Shown: piece after piece, positions 1-8,290 of the stretch | How positions within the stretch are numbered: the first letter of the stretch is position 1 | Layout: each line of letters begins with the position of its first letter | Assembly: GCA_963582345.1 (NCBI GenBank) | Contig: CAUZSN010000023.1 | Location: forward strand, 1 to 29,532 | From: CAUZSN01 sp963582345 | GTDB taxonomy: Bacteria; Planctomycetota; Planctomycetia; Planctomycetales; Planctomycetaceae | DNA length: 29,532 nucleotides | Direction: 5' to 3' | Program-made: the position numbers and the translations under genes | Notes under the pieces: generated by a model | Database searches by the model: none | Told to the model about the DNA's origin: nothing | What the model saw: the letters and a program-made list of their open reading frames with translations, nothing else

Positions 1-373
1 CTCCGTTCCACGCTGCCCAGATCACGTGGCCACTATTTGATAAATTGCTGAGTCTGCGTAAAAATTTCCTGTAGAGTAATACGGAAAATCGAGGACTTGA
101 CCCGGCCGATGAATCGTCCAGCTGTGCTTACTGTCATCGGACAAATGCTGACGCGGGGATCAATCGACAGTTGAAACGGTTCCTGTCAACGGGGCAACTA
201 GTCCGGTTATGCCGGTCGCAGCAGAACGGAAATTCGAGATTATCGCCGATCCTGAAAAGCCACTACACACGGCGATCGGTTCCGAACATAGAGTGCTGTT
301 ACAGCTTCCCACCCGATAGATTAACGTATCCGGCTTCCAGCGGACCGCGGGTTATCTCGACGACGAAATGCAG
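1..373. other. Left-edge stretch with no assignable gene
   Basis: No ORF here has a recognisable product. In plus frame 3 a short open stretch (3-74) runs from the window edge to a TAG and could be the C-terminal tail of a gene starting outside the window, but frame 1 is equally open there, so this is weak. A 79-codon plus ORF with a TTG start (171-410) has odd composition and overlaps the PAS gene on the other strand; it is best treated as chance. No tRNA or terminator was seen. Confidence 0.4.
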
Positions 374-835
374 TCAATCCGCCACGGTCTCGAATGGTTT
401 AAACAAGTGAATCTTGACGTCGGAGACGTCAATTGCGGCGCCAATCATGCGAGTCGGCATCCGGTTTTTTGATCGCAGAATCGATGCGCGAAAAAGGAAC
501 CAAATAACAGTTCCATTTCGGTGTTTCATGCGGTGCAAGGCTCGGTATTTGTCCGATCCGCTGCAGATGGCGGCTTCGATTTCCGAAGCGACCTGATCGC
601 AATCATCAGCATGAAAAAGGGGCCACCAGGTATCAAGCTCAGTCAGAAATTCGTGCTCATCATAACCGAGAATTTTTTTGAACGAGGGCGAAAGATACAT
701 CTTGTTTGTTTGCAGTGGCCAGTCAAAGATGCCAATGTCGGCTCGAGCTAACACGATGCTGTGCCAGTCGTCCATCGCCTCCAATTCAGCGATCGTTTGT
801 TCCAGGTTTGCTAATCGAGCGTTTGTGGAAATCAT
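374..835 (-). CDS. Stand-alone PAS-domain protein
   Basis: The 153-residue product is almost entirely one PAS fold. A short N-terminal helix (residues 1-25) leads into a PAS core at about 27-140. The core includes a typical 'SPSFKKILGYDEHEF' helix, then 'RMKHRNGTVIWF' and a closing 'MIGAAIDVSDVK' strand, as in PAS_3 sensory domains. PAS domains bind small ligands or mediate dimerisation; normally they sit ahead of a histidine kinase, GGDEF or other output module. Here the frame stops (TGA) 17 residues after the PAS core, and no kinase sequence was recognised downstream on the minus strand. It may be a free signalling adaptor or the remnant of a larger sensor. The ATG at 835 has no strong ribosome binding site. 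The family call is confident, the role unknown. Confidence 0.75.
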   Translation of the reverse strand: MISTNARLANLEQTIAELEAMDDWHSIVLARADIGIFDWPLQTNKMYLSPSFKKILGYDEHEFLTELDTWWPLFHADDCDQVASEIEAAICSGSDKYRALHRMKHRNGTVIWFLFRASILRSKNRMPTRMIGAAIDVSDVKIHLFKPFETVAD

Positions 836-1273
836 GGTGCCGACCCGTACTGAATTTAAATAGTTTTCCTCGTGACAAGGAGTTATTCGTACAGCTCATC
901 CTATCCGGTCACGGCTTCAAAAGGTTGACGAAAGGCAACAAGTTCGCATTTCTCCCGATAGAGGCCGTTAGAAATGACGGTTGTTTTAAATGTACAGGTT
1001 GGTCGGAAGGAGAAGACTGTACGACCTCTATCAATTTGGAACCATTGTTTGGCCCTAGACCGGCACGCATGCGATCTGGCTATATTGAGCCTGCGGAGTC
1101 TATGGCCACGGATCGTGGTCTGTGGGTGTCTATTAAATTCTATTAGATCTGCTACGATGGCTGCTTCTAGTCGGTCATACAATTGGACGCTGGTCAGATC
1201 GTAGATGTCCACGAAGTGTGATAGCCTTCGGTTAGACGGATCACTTCAGGATTTTTCAGAACCGGAAAGCTCG
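836..1273. other. Intergenic region between PAS gene and SEC-C gene, no confident gene
   Basis: Between the divergent PAS and SEC-C genes lies about 440 bp. A minus-strand GTG-start ORF (901-1212, 103 codons) begins with a plausible amphipathic segment ('YDLTSVQLYDRLEAAIVADLIEF'-like helix) but becomes Arg/Cys-rich and matches no family I recognise. A plus-strand ORF with a TTG start (706-1146) overlaps it and the PAS gene. Neither has a convincing ribosome binding site. The divergent promoters of the two flanking genes should lie here, but I cannot identify them. Confidence 0.35.
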
Positions 1274-3454
1274 ATGGCTATTGATGTCTATCAACCATGT
1301 CCCTGTGGAAGCGGTAAGAAGGCGAAGTTCTGTTGTCACGACCTCGTGGACGATATGTCCAGAATCGCGAAGTTGCGGGACAATAACCAGATTCGCATGG
1401 CGCTACAGGCTTTAGATAGTGTCGAAAAAATCCATCGGGGCAACCTATGGATTCGGATCACGCGGGCCGGAATCCTGTTCGAACTAGAACGTGTCCAGGA
1501 AGCGAAGCACGTTCTTCGACAACTACTCAACGAACATCCAGATCACCTGACGGCCGTCGCGTTGTATGCTACGGTCACGTTTTCACTGGATGGATATGAA
1601 CAGTCTAAAACGGTAATTGAACGAGCCTTCAAGCACTGCCGCGAGGCTGTGCCAGATATGATCTCGCATCTCGCCGTCGCGATTGCCGCACACATGCTGG
1701 CAAAAGGCAAGCTAATGGCGGCGCGGCAGCATTTGGTTCTGGCCATGATGCTGGCCGAGGTCGAGGATCAGAAGCCAATTTTTCTAGAACTGCTCAGGTT
1801 CGATAGTGACAGCAAAACCCTGTATCCGCTGCGCGGCGTCCATGAAATAAAGCAGTACACCGGTCCGGCAGGAATTCAAAACGAGGTGAACGCAGCCAGC
1901 GAACTTGCGATTAGTGGTTGTTGGAATGCCGCGGCCAAGCGATTTACGGAATTGGCACAGCAGCAATCTGAGTTGCCGATTGCCCATGTTTCAGTCCTGT
2001 GGCAGAACGCAGGTCTGTGCCGCGCTTGGGACGGGGACGAAATATATGCCGCAGAAGCACTCCACCAAGCCGCTCGATCGCACGACGATTTTGAAACCGC
2101 TGTTGAATGCGAGACAATCGCTCAACTGCTCGACATGAATTCCGCAGAGCAACACCTCAACATCGTCCAGTCCAAGTTCGGTGTCAAGTCGGTCGCCAAG
2201 CTGTTGACGTGGCTTGACGATCAACAGCAGTTCGCACGCATCAATTTGGTTTCACCGTCTGGGGACGACGACCCAGCCGATTCATTACCTGAGGGAGTTT
2301 TTCAAGTCTTGGACCGGCCGCGATTGGGCGAGTTGACGAAGACAGAAATCGACCTCGACACCCTGCCGGTTATCCAGGCCCAGGTTGCCGTCTACACGGG
2401 CAATACTGAAACAGACGAGCCAGCTGAGGCAATTGTCTCGGGCATTGAAGGAAAAGAATTCGATGCTGCATTGCAATTGTTCTGCGAAGTTGCAGGGGAC
2501 GAAGTGGAAGCCGTCGAGCCGGCCGGAAATGATGACGAGCAGGTTCTGGGTTTTGTTTACAAAGACTTCCGTCCGTTGCATTTGCAGCGGCATTTTGCGC
2601 CCAAGACACCTATTGTAAATCAGAGACGGATCAAGCAGCAACAATGGGACCATTTCATCGACGTCGAATGGCCGCGGATTCCGTCGACGGCCCTCGGCGG
2701 AAAACCGCCGCTCGAAGCTGCGGGAGATTCTGACCTAAAAGTTCCGCTGATGGCATCTCTGTATCTGTTGGATGCTGCCTGCGAACGTGTCGGCTCAGTT
2801 TTTGACCTGCCCGCGATGTGCGACCGACTCAAATTACCGAGTCCCGGCGACATCGAAGTGGATAAAAACACTCAGTTGAATTTGCTCTCGATCATGCAAA
2901 TGCATCGATTGCCCACTCCGAAGCTGAGCGACGAACAAGTACAACATTCGTTCAATCGAGCATTATTGACTGAACACCAAGGATTCTTGGAGAAAGTGTC
3001 GACAGAAATTGCTTCGCGACCGGCCTGCCTCGCTATGGTTGATACGAATCGTATTTACACGATTCTGGCAGAGCTTTGCCAAAAACAATCGCGACGCGAC
3101 GAGGCATTCTCTTGGATTGCCAGAGGGTGCGAGTCGGCTCAGGGCCAGAATCAGGCGTTCGAGATAGAGATGAATTGGCGACTACGCGAACTGTCGCTAC
3201 GGCTTGAAGATCCAAGTGACCCCGAGTTGAGCCCCCTATTGAAGTACCTTTGGGAGTTCTATGTCCCGAAACTTCCGCAACTACGTCAGCACCTGGAATC
3301 TGTGGTCGCCTTATACGAGATCCCAATTCCGTGGGGATCAGCTCAGGTCCCAGAAGCTGCGGCCGGAGTGACCCTCAATTCTGGCCTGTGGACTCCAGAA
3401 TCCCCAGAAGAAGTAGAAACCGGCAAGAAATTGTGGATTCCAGGGCAGGATTAG
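1274..3454 (+). CDS. SEC-C motif protein with long helical-repeat region
   Basis: The ORF is open from an ATG at 1205, but the ATG at 1274 is preferred: it follows GGAAAG and puts the zinc motif at the N-terminus, giving about 726 residues. The motif 'PCPCGSGKKAKFCCH' near residue 10 is a SEC-C signature, a small zinc-binding module (CxCxnCC/CH) known from the SecA C-terminus, where it contacts SecB and ribosomes, and from many unrelated proteins. The rest is helical, with TPR-like repeats near the N-terminus (residues about 25-160) and an acidic middle. No catalytic domain was recognised and there is no signal peptide or membrane segment, so it is probably cytosolic. It lies about 90 bp upstream of ribD on the same strand, but the functions look unrelated. 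The exact role is unknown. Confidence 0.8.
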   Translation: MAIDVYQPCPCGSGKKAKFCCHDLVDDMSRIAKLRDNNQIRMALQALDSVEKIHRGNLWIRITRAGILFELERVQEAKHVLRQLLNEHPDHLTAVALYATVTFSLDGYEQSKTVIERAFKHCREAVPDMISHLAVAIAAHMLAKGKLMAARQHLVLAMMLAEVEDQKPIFLELLRFDSDSKTLYPLRGVHEIKQYTGPAGIQNEVNAASELAISGCWNAAAKRFTELAQQQSELPIAHVSVLWQNAGLCRAWDGDEIYAAEALHQAARSHDDFETAVECETIAQLLDMNSAEQHLNIVQSKFGVKSVAKLLTWLDDQQQFARINLVSPSGDDDPADSLPEGVFQVLDRPRLGELTKTEIDLDTLPVIQAQVAVYTGNTETDEPAEAIVSGIEGKEFDAALQLFCEVAGDEVEAVEPAGNDDEQVLGFVYKDFRPLHLQRHFAPKTPIVNQRRIKQQQWDHFIDVEWPRIPSTALGGKPPLEAAGDSDLKVPLMASLYLLDAACERVGSVFDLPAMCDRLKLPSPGDIEVDKNTQLNLLSIMQMHRLPTPKLSDEQVQHSFNRALLTEHQGFLEKVSTEIASRPACLAMVDTNRIYTILAELCQKQSRRDEAFSWIARGCESAQGQNQAFEIEMNWRLRELSLRLEDPSDPELSPLLKYLWEFYVPKLPQLRQHLESVVALYEIPIPWGSAQVPEAAAGVTLNSGLWTPESPEEVETGKKLWIPGQD

Positions 3455-3543
3455 TTGAAAGTCGAAAGCGACAAGTCGAACATTAAATCATATGGCCTGG
3501 ACTCAGTATCCGACGTTGAACCGATCAAGTCTTGTCTTTCCTG

Positions 3544-4683
3544 ATGACTGTGCAATTTGCCGATAAGCAGTCCGTCATGCAGCGGGCGATTGCGTTAGCT
3601 TCACGTGGGATCGGTTTCGTCGAACCGAATCCGGCGGTTGGTGCGGTGATCGTTGATGAAAATTTGAACCTTGCCGCCGAAGGGCACCATCAACGATTTG
3701 GCGGGCCACATGCCGAGATCAACGCGTTAAGTGAATCTGGTATTCGAGCGTCTGGAGCGACGTTGTTTGTCACACTGGAACCGTGTTGCCACCACGGAAA
3801 AACTCCGCCATGCACGACGGCAATTATCGAAGCCGGAATCCGCAAGGTGGTCGTCGGTATGAAGGATCCGGCAGCTCACGTCAATGGGGCCGGGGTCCGA
3901 GAACTCGAGTTCGCTGGGATCGATGTTGAGGTTGGGTTGCTCGAAGCTGACGTACGAGCGTTGAATGCTCCGTTCGTTAAACTCGTGTCGACCGGCCTGC
4001 CCTATGTGCACGCCAAGTGGGCGATGACTTTGGATGGGAAGATCGCATCACGCACTGGTGCGTCCCAGTGGATTTCGAACGAGCAGTCTCGCGAAATCGT
4101 TCACAGGCTGCGCGGCCGAATGGATGCGATTGTGATTGGTTCGACGACAGCTCTGAAGGACGGGCCACAGCTCACCGCTCGGCCGCGCGGTCCACGCGTC
4201 GCTACACGGGTTATTCTTGACAGCCGAGCGGTTTTGTCCGTCGATTCGCAGCTGGTCCGATCCATTGATCAAGCTCCGGTGCTGGTAGCAGCGAGCTCTG
4301 CGGCAGTTACAGCCAATGTCCGCCGACTGGAGGAGGCTGGGGTCGAGGTGTTGCAAATTCCGCCGTCTTGTTCTTTGAGTATTACAGATCAAACACGACC
4401 GGCTCTAACTGGCCTGCTCCACGAATTGGGTCGGCGAGGAATGACAAACGTTCTGGTTGAAGGAGGAGGTAGATTGTTGGGATCGTTCTTCGATCAAAAC
4501 TTGATTGACGCAGTGCACGTCTTTATCGCTCCAAAACTTATCGGAGGCGATACGGCAATTGTGCCAATTGCAGGTATTGGTCGTCAGGACATTCCTAGTC
4601 TACCTCAGTTGGATCGTCCCAAGATCGAGATTGTCGGTGACAATGTCTACATTTGCGGATCGTTGCTGCACAAAATGAGTTAA
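3544..4683 (+). CDS. ribD: Bifunctional riboflavin biosynthesis deaminase/reductase RibD
   Basis: RibD carries out two steps of riboflavin synthesis: deamination of the pyrimidinone intermediate, then NADPH-dependent reduction of its ribosyl chain. The N-terminal deaminase has the zinc site 'PHAEINAL' (His-Ala-Glu, about residue 56) and 'TLEPCCHHGKTPPC', giving the two Cys ligands. The C-terminal reductase has 'YVHAKWAMTLDGKIA', 'WISNEQSRE', and 'NVLVEGGGRLLGSFF'. Length (about 379 aa) is normal. The frame opens at a TTG at 3532; the ATG at 3544 is taken as the start because bacterial homologues begin shortly before the 'A-LA-RG-----PNP-VG' block, but no clear ribosome binding site decides it. 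Other rib genes are absent from the window, and no FMN riboswitch was seen upstream. Both catalytic halves look intact. Confidence 0.95.
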   Translation: MTVQFADKQSVMQRAIALASRGIGFVEPNPAVGAVIVDENLNLAAEGHHQRFGGPHAEINALSESGIRASGATLFVTLEPCCHHGKTPPCTTAIIEAGIRKVVVGMKDPAAHVNGAGVRELEFAGIDVEVGLLEADVRALNAPFVKLVSTGLPYVHAKWAMTLDGKIASRTGASQWISNEQSREIVHRLRGRMDAIVIGSTTALKDGPQLTARPRGPRVATRVILDSRAVLSVDSQLVRSIDQAPVLVAASSAAVTANVRRLEEAGVEVLQIPPSCSLSITDQTRPALTGLLHELGRRGMTNVLVEGGGRLLGSFFDQNLIDAVHVFIAPKLIGGDTAIVPIAGIGRQDIPSLPQLDRPKIEIVGDNVYICGSLLHKMS

Positions 4684-4739
4684 GTTTGTGTCCGCAGACC
4701 ACGCAGATTTAGTGCGGATGTGTTGCATCCGCGCAAACT
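4683..4739. terminator. Hairpin between convergent ribD and DUF1570 genes
   Basis: A perfect 7-bp stem (4714-4720 with 4726-4732, 5-nt loop) sits inside a weaker outer stem (4683-4688 with 4734-4739) that starts at the ribD stop codon. The convergent position suits a shared transcription end, but there is no U-tract on either strand, so intrinsic termination is uncertain. Confidence 0.35.
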
Positions 4740-4773
4740 GTGGACAACTTTACTGCGGAACTAAGATGCTCGA

Positions 4774-6372
4774 CTAGCGGCCTTGTGCGGTATTTTGGGC
4801 CATTGCTTCATGCACCTTTTTGGTGTACTCGATATATTGTCGGTCCAGTTCTTCAAACCTGACTTCAGTCAGTTCAGCCAGCGATTGCACGCGCGGGTAG
4901 CGGCGAGTGTTGACGCTGTAGATTTGTGACAAGTGTTCGATCAATGCGTCGCGGTATCGTCCGTCATCGTAGTGCATAAAGAACAGCGATAAACCAGATG
5001 CTTGACTGTAATTCTTCGAAATGTTTTTTTGGTCGGATTGGAACGGCATCATACCGATACTGGCGAACTCGGCCAGTGGAACGTAATACTTGTTCTCCAG
5101 ATATCGAATTCGGGCCGCCTGGAAACGGATGTAGTGAGGATCGCCTAAAGAAAAGCCATTCAGCTCGCGTTTGAAGGATTCCATGTAGCAGGCGATACCT
5201 TCAACAATCCAGAAATTCTCTTTCTCGCCAATCCGCCGATTGATCGGCTGGCTTTCAAAAAAAAGTTGATGAGTCGCTTCGTGGAAGAGTGTGGCGTCGG
5301 CACTTGTTTTCGGATTGTCGGCATGGAAAAAGTGTGCTGTTCGGTTGTCGGTCAAATACAGACCGTTCGTAATTGCGATCTGAGGAATTTTTTTGCGAAG
5401 ACGCTGATTGTATTCTTCCCGCGTTGAATAATAGTGAACTTTCATTGGTCGAGCCGGTCCCCAGTTTCCATGGCCATTAAGCGGACCTTCAAACAGTTTT
5501 TGCATTTGTTCAGGAGTATTGAAGAAGCTTGCGAAAGTCTGATGAAAAAAACGATGAAAATCTTCCAACGTTTTCCCTAGTTCAACGCCGCGTTCCAAGC
5601 TGTAGTTCGTTTTGATTAGGTAATGGTCGGTGCGGATTTCCCAGGCATTGTGAAAACTACGTCGCAGTTCTGCTTCTTTGGCGGTGCTTATCCAGCGGCG
5701 TTTGTAATATCGTTGGCCGTCGGTATACCGTTTGACGTGAGTTTTCGGGAGCCAACCAAATGTGTCGTGCCAGACTTTTCCGCTGCGGAGCATTCGGGCA
5801 TAGTACGGAGTTACCCACTGATCACCGAGCCGTTTGTACCCGAGCAGTTGCCGAGCGGTACGGTGATCGGGATTGTGCAAGGCAACTTCTCGAAGAGTAT
5901 TGTATGCAAAACTGGGATAGCCGGCTCTCAAGGACCGCCGCGACAATGCATACAAGTCTTTGGCATAATCGTTACGCAGAAATCGCAGCTGTGAGCGCCA
6001 ATCTCGCTCATCTTTTGGCAGGTCGGCAGGTAGTTTGGGCTGGACCTGCCGTGGTAACGGCTTAACCTCAATCCCGTTCGTCTTCGACGGAGAAGTCAGT
6101 GTGCGAATTGAAGTCGCTGCGTCGGAAAATCCTTTGTCGTCACAGAATTGCGACAGCTTCTCAAGAGACTCCGAAAACTTTTTGTGTAACCGGCGATGTT
6201 GATCTTGGTACAGATGCAGTCTGTCTTCCGATCTCCTGAGATGTTTAGCGGTTGACCCGGCGTCCGGAAACGCCGGCGCAACCCGCAGGCTGACCACGGC
6301 TGTCACCGTCACCAAAACTTTCAATGTTGTGAGTGGACCGTGCACTGGACACGATCTTTGCAACGTGCTCAT
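4774..6372 (-). CDS. Secreted DUF1570-type putative metalloprotease
   Basis: The open frame reaches 6591, but the ATG at 6372 is preferred. It is followed by a signal-peptide-like stretch ('LKVLVTVTAVVSLRVAPAF'), and the longer reading would overlap the upstream gene and cross a terminator hairpin. The mature protein (about 500 aa) has a charged helical segment, then a region matching planctomycete DUF1570 proteins, with 'TLFHEATHQLFFES' at about residues 361-374. HEATH is an HExxH zinc-binding motif, and a downstream 'WIVEGIACYMES' supplies a possible third ligand (Glu), as in gluzincin-like peptidases. Proteolytic activity has not been shown for this family to my knowledge, so the enzyme call is inference. 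It would act in the periplasm or outside the cell. Neighbours give no clue to a substrate. Confidence 0.8.
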   Translation of the reverse strand: MSTLQRSCPVHGPLTTLKVLVTVTAVVSLRVAPAFPDAGSTAKHLRRSEDRLHLYQDQHRRLHKKFSESLEKLSQFCDDKGFSDAATSIRTLTSPSKTNGIEVKPLPRQVQPKLPADLPKDERDWRSQLRFLRNDYAKDLYALSRRSLRAGYPSFAYNTLREVALHNPDHRTARQLLGYKRLGDQWVTPYYARMLRSGKVWHDTFGWLPKTHVKRYTDGQRYYKRRWISTAKEAELRRSFHNAWEIRTDHYLIKTNYSLERGVELGKTLEDFHRFFHQTFASFFNTPEQMQKLFEGPLNGHGNWGPARPMKVHYYSTREEYNQRLRKKIPQIAITNGLYLTDNRTAHFFHADNPKTSADATLFHEATHQLFFESQPINRRIGEKENFWIVEGIACYMESFKRELNGFSLGDPHYIRFQAARIRYLENKYYVPLAEFASIGMMPFQSDQKNISKNYSQASGLSLFFMHYDDGRYRDALIEHLSQIYSVNTRRYPRVQSLAELTEVRFEELDRQYIEYTKKVHEAMAQNTAQGR

Positions 6373-6496
6373 GAGCCGTCTAAATCTGTCCCGGACCGAC
6401 TGACGTTGAAAGTCACGCCACGACATTTTAGGCCAAACGGACGGCTGCAGAAAGCCGAGTTTTTCCAAGGCTGTTCTTATGCGAACGAAGAAAGAG

Positions 6497-6523
6497 CCAC
6501 CGAAATGACGGTGGTTTTTTCTT
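6497..6523. terminator. Bidirectional intrinsic terminator downstream of the TIM-barrel gene
   Basis: A perfect 6-bp stem (6497-6502 with 6509-6514, loop AAATGA) is followed on the plus strand by six T's and CTT, and preceded by an A-rich run that gives CTCTTTCTT on the minus strand. It lies 19 bp past the stop of the minus-strand TIM-barrel gene, so the likely use is on the minus strand, although the stronger U-tract is on plus, where no gene ends. Confidence 0.6.
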
Positions 6524-6541
6524 GACTGACACGCAGCTCGC

Positions 6542-7537
6542 TTATTCGCGAAACGTCGAATCGAATGCTTGCGAAGATGATTCGAAGTCAATATTTTTTA
6601 TGAACTGGCACGCTTCGCGAGCGCCGTGCTCGCGTTCCATTCCGCTGTCTTCCCATTCGATCGACAGCGGGCCGTTGTAATTGACGGTGTTCAGTGCGCG
6701 GATGATTTCTTCGAAGCGAACACCGCCTCGGCCAACGCTTCGAAAGTCCCAACCACGTCGAGTATCGCCGAACGGTAGATGACTGGAATTGATCCCCGTA
6801 CGTCCGTTTAACGTGACCGATGCATCTTTCATGTGAGCATGGTAAATGCGGTCAGGGAAGTACCGAATGAATTCCACCGGGTCGACCCCCTGCCAGATCA
6901 GGTGGCTGGGATCGAAGTTGAACCCGAATTCTTCGCGATTGTCCAACGTTTGCAAAGTCCGTTCGGCTGAGTAGATGTCAAAAGCAATTTCTGTCGAATG
7001 AACTTCCAGAGCGAACTTGACTCCGCATTCCTGAAAGACGTCCAGAATCGGATTCCAGCGATCCGCCAGCAAATCAAATCCGGCATCGATCATTTCATGC
7101 GGAGTGGGTGGGAAGTCGTAAACCAAGTGCCAGATGCTGGAACCGGTGAAGCCGTTCACGACGCTAACGCCTAATTTTTGAGCTGCTCGGGCCGTGTTCT
7201 TCATTTCTTCGATAGCTCGTTCGTTGATGTTCGCTGGATTGCCGTCGGCCCACACGTATTCTGGTAAAATGGCCTTATGTCGCTCATCGATATTGTCCAG
7301 CACCGCCTGCCCAACCATGTGGTTGGAAATGGAATATAACTGCAAGTCATACTTTTCCAGCAGTTCGCGCTTGCGATTACAATAGGTGTCGTCGGACAGA
7401 GCTTTGTCGACTTCGAAGTGATCGCCCGAACACGCCAATTCCAATCCATCGTATCCGAATTCGCGAGCCTTCTTGCTAAGTTCTTGCAATGGGAGATCAG
7501 TCCATTGGCCGGTAAACAGAGTCACGGGACGAACCAT
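6542..7537 (-). CDS. Sugar phosphate isomerase/epimerase-like TIM-barrel protein
   Basis: The 331-residue product is a full xylose-isomerase-like TIM barrel (AP_endonuc_2 family). Early strands read 'YDGLELAC', and the expected acidic/His metal ligands appear in order: 'FALEVHSTE' (Glu), 'GFNFDPSHL' (Asp), 'YHAHMKDA' (His) and 'LSIEWEDSG' (Glu). Such enzymes isomerise or epimerise sugars, keto-sugars or inositols with a divalent metal; the substrate here cannot be told from sequence. The start is well supported: AAAGGA (7545-7550) lies 7 nt before the ATG. There is no signal peptide, so it is probably cytoplasmic. It is followed by a hairpin terminator and appears to be a single-gene unit. 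Many planctomycete genomes carry several paralogues, often in sugar catabolism. Confidence 0.88.
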   Translation of the reverse strand: MVRPVTLFTGQWTDLPLQELSKKAREFGYDGLELACSGDHFEVDKALSDDTYCNRKRELLEKYDLQLYSISNHMVGQAVLDNIDERHKAILPEYVWADGNPANINERAIEEMKNTARAAQKLGVSVVNGFTGSSIWHLVYDFPPTPHEMIDAGFDLLADRWNPILDVFQECGVKFALEVHSTEIAFDIYSAERTLQTLDNREEFGFNFDPSHLIWQGVDPVEFIRYFPDRIYHAHMKDASVTLNGRTGINSSHLPFGDTRRGWDFRSVGRGGVRFEEIIRALNTVNYNGPLSIEWEDSGMEREHGAREACQFIKNIDFESSSQAFDSTFRE

Positions 7538-7897
7538 GTCAGAGTCCTTTCACTTCATCATACAGACACGTTCAAAGCTGTCCGTTCAATACAGGCTTCC
7601 TGCACTATGGCGACTTCACACAGTAGAGCAGCCAGTTGTGAAAGTCAACGATTTCTATTCGCGGCACAGCGATGTCTGTGGCTAAGGTGAGGTCAAGAAC
7701 GATCGCTCGGCTCAATTTACCAGTCTCCCAGGCCCCTGTTCGCTCAAGGCTGTACTAAGCTGCCATTTGTATCAGCAATTTTCGAATTGTGCACTTTCAG
7801 GTTGACAAATCGGATCCCGACGCGTTAGCTGTGGTTGTGCAGCTAACAATACAGCTCAGTTTTATTTGAACGACGTTTCAATAAGGTGACTTGAGTA
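7538..7897. promoter_or_regulatory. Divergent intergenic region with TTGACA box and 8-bp inverted repeat
   Basis: This 360-bp gap separates the minus-strand TIM-barrel gene from the plus-strand 130-aa gene. TTGACA (7802-7807) is a perfect -35 hexamer; a -10 at the right spacing (7825-7830, TTAGCT) is poor. That -10 position lies within the left arm of a perfect 8-bp inverted repeat (7824-7831 with 7840-7847, 8-nt spacer). An operator over a weak promoter, or an mRNA hairpin, would both fit. The rest of the gap shows nothing recognisable. Confidence 0.35.
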
Positions 7898-8290
7898 ATG
7901 CAGGGGCAAGTGGCCGTTTCAAACCAGCTGGCAAAAAATGTAATTGACCGGGTTGAGTCATTACTTTTGAAGGCCGAGGCGGCGACGAAGCCATTAGAAC
8001 TTGACCCGTACCGCAGTCAATTGTTTGAAATGTTTGTAATGGCCGAAGCAGCCGGTTTCCTTGTGACCGATTCAAAACCCGATTTGACGGCTGACGGAAT
8101 GGTCTGCGAATTGTCCCAACGTTGGCAACTGGCTGCCGCTACTCACGAGTCAGTTCAGCACCAGTCGAAGCTGTCGTCCGAGCAACTTTCCAAAATGCGA
8201 TTGCTGTGGTCGTTTCTGCGAATGTGGATGGAATGGACTTACGCATGGCAGCACTGGCCGGAATTCCATCAGTCTGAAAAGCAGAGCTGA
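7898..8290 (+). CDS. Small hypothetical helical protein
   Basis: I do not recognise this 130-residue protein. It appears wholly alpha-helical and soluble, with a Trp-rich C-terminal segment ('WSFLRMWMEWTYAWQHWPEF', residues about 104-123). There is no signal peptide, metal motif or membrane segment. AAGGTG 10 nt before the ATG gives a reasonable ribosome binding site, which argues that it is a real gene. Its last 22 bp overlap the 3' end of the convergent glycosyltransferase gene. The ORF in the same place on the other strand (8139-8351) is a shadow. Confidence 0.6.
   Translation: MQGQVAVSNQLAKNVIDRVESLLLKAEAATKPLELDPYRSQLFEMFVMAEAAGFLVTDSKPDLTADGMVCELSQRWQLAAATHESVQHQSKLSSEQLSKMRLLWSFLRMWMEWTYAWQHWPEFHQSEKQS

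Noticed and set aside
901..1212. 103-codon minus-strand ORF as a gene
   Set aside because: GTG start without a clear ribosome binding site, no family match, and Arg/Cys-rich second half; kept only as a note in the intergenic entry.
3129..3140. 12-bp match to the arm of the 17-bp inverted repeat
   Set aside because: It lies inside the SEC-C gene and encodes the same residues (C-E-S-A) as in the GAF gene, so shared codons explain it.
3492..3566. 24-codon ORF overlapping the ribD start, as a leader peptide
   Set aside because: No ribosome binding site, no regulatory codon run and no attenuator hairpin; an ORF this short is expected by chance.
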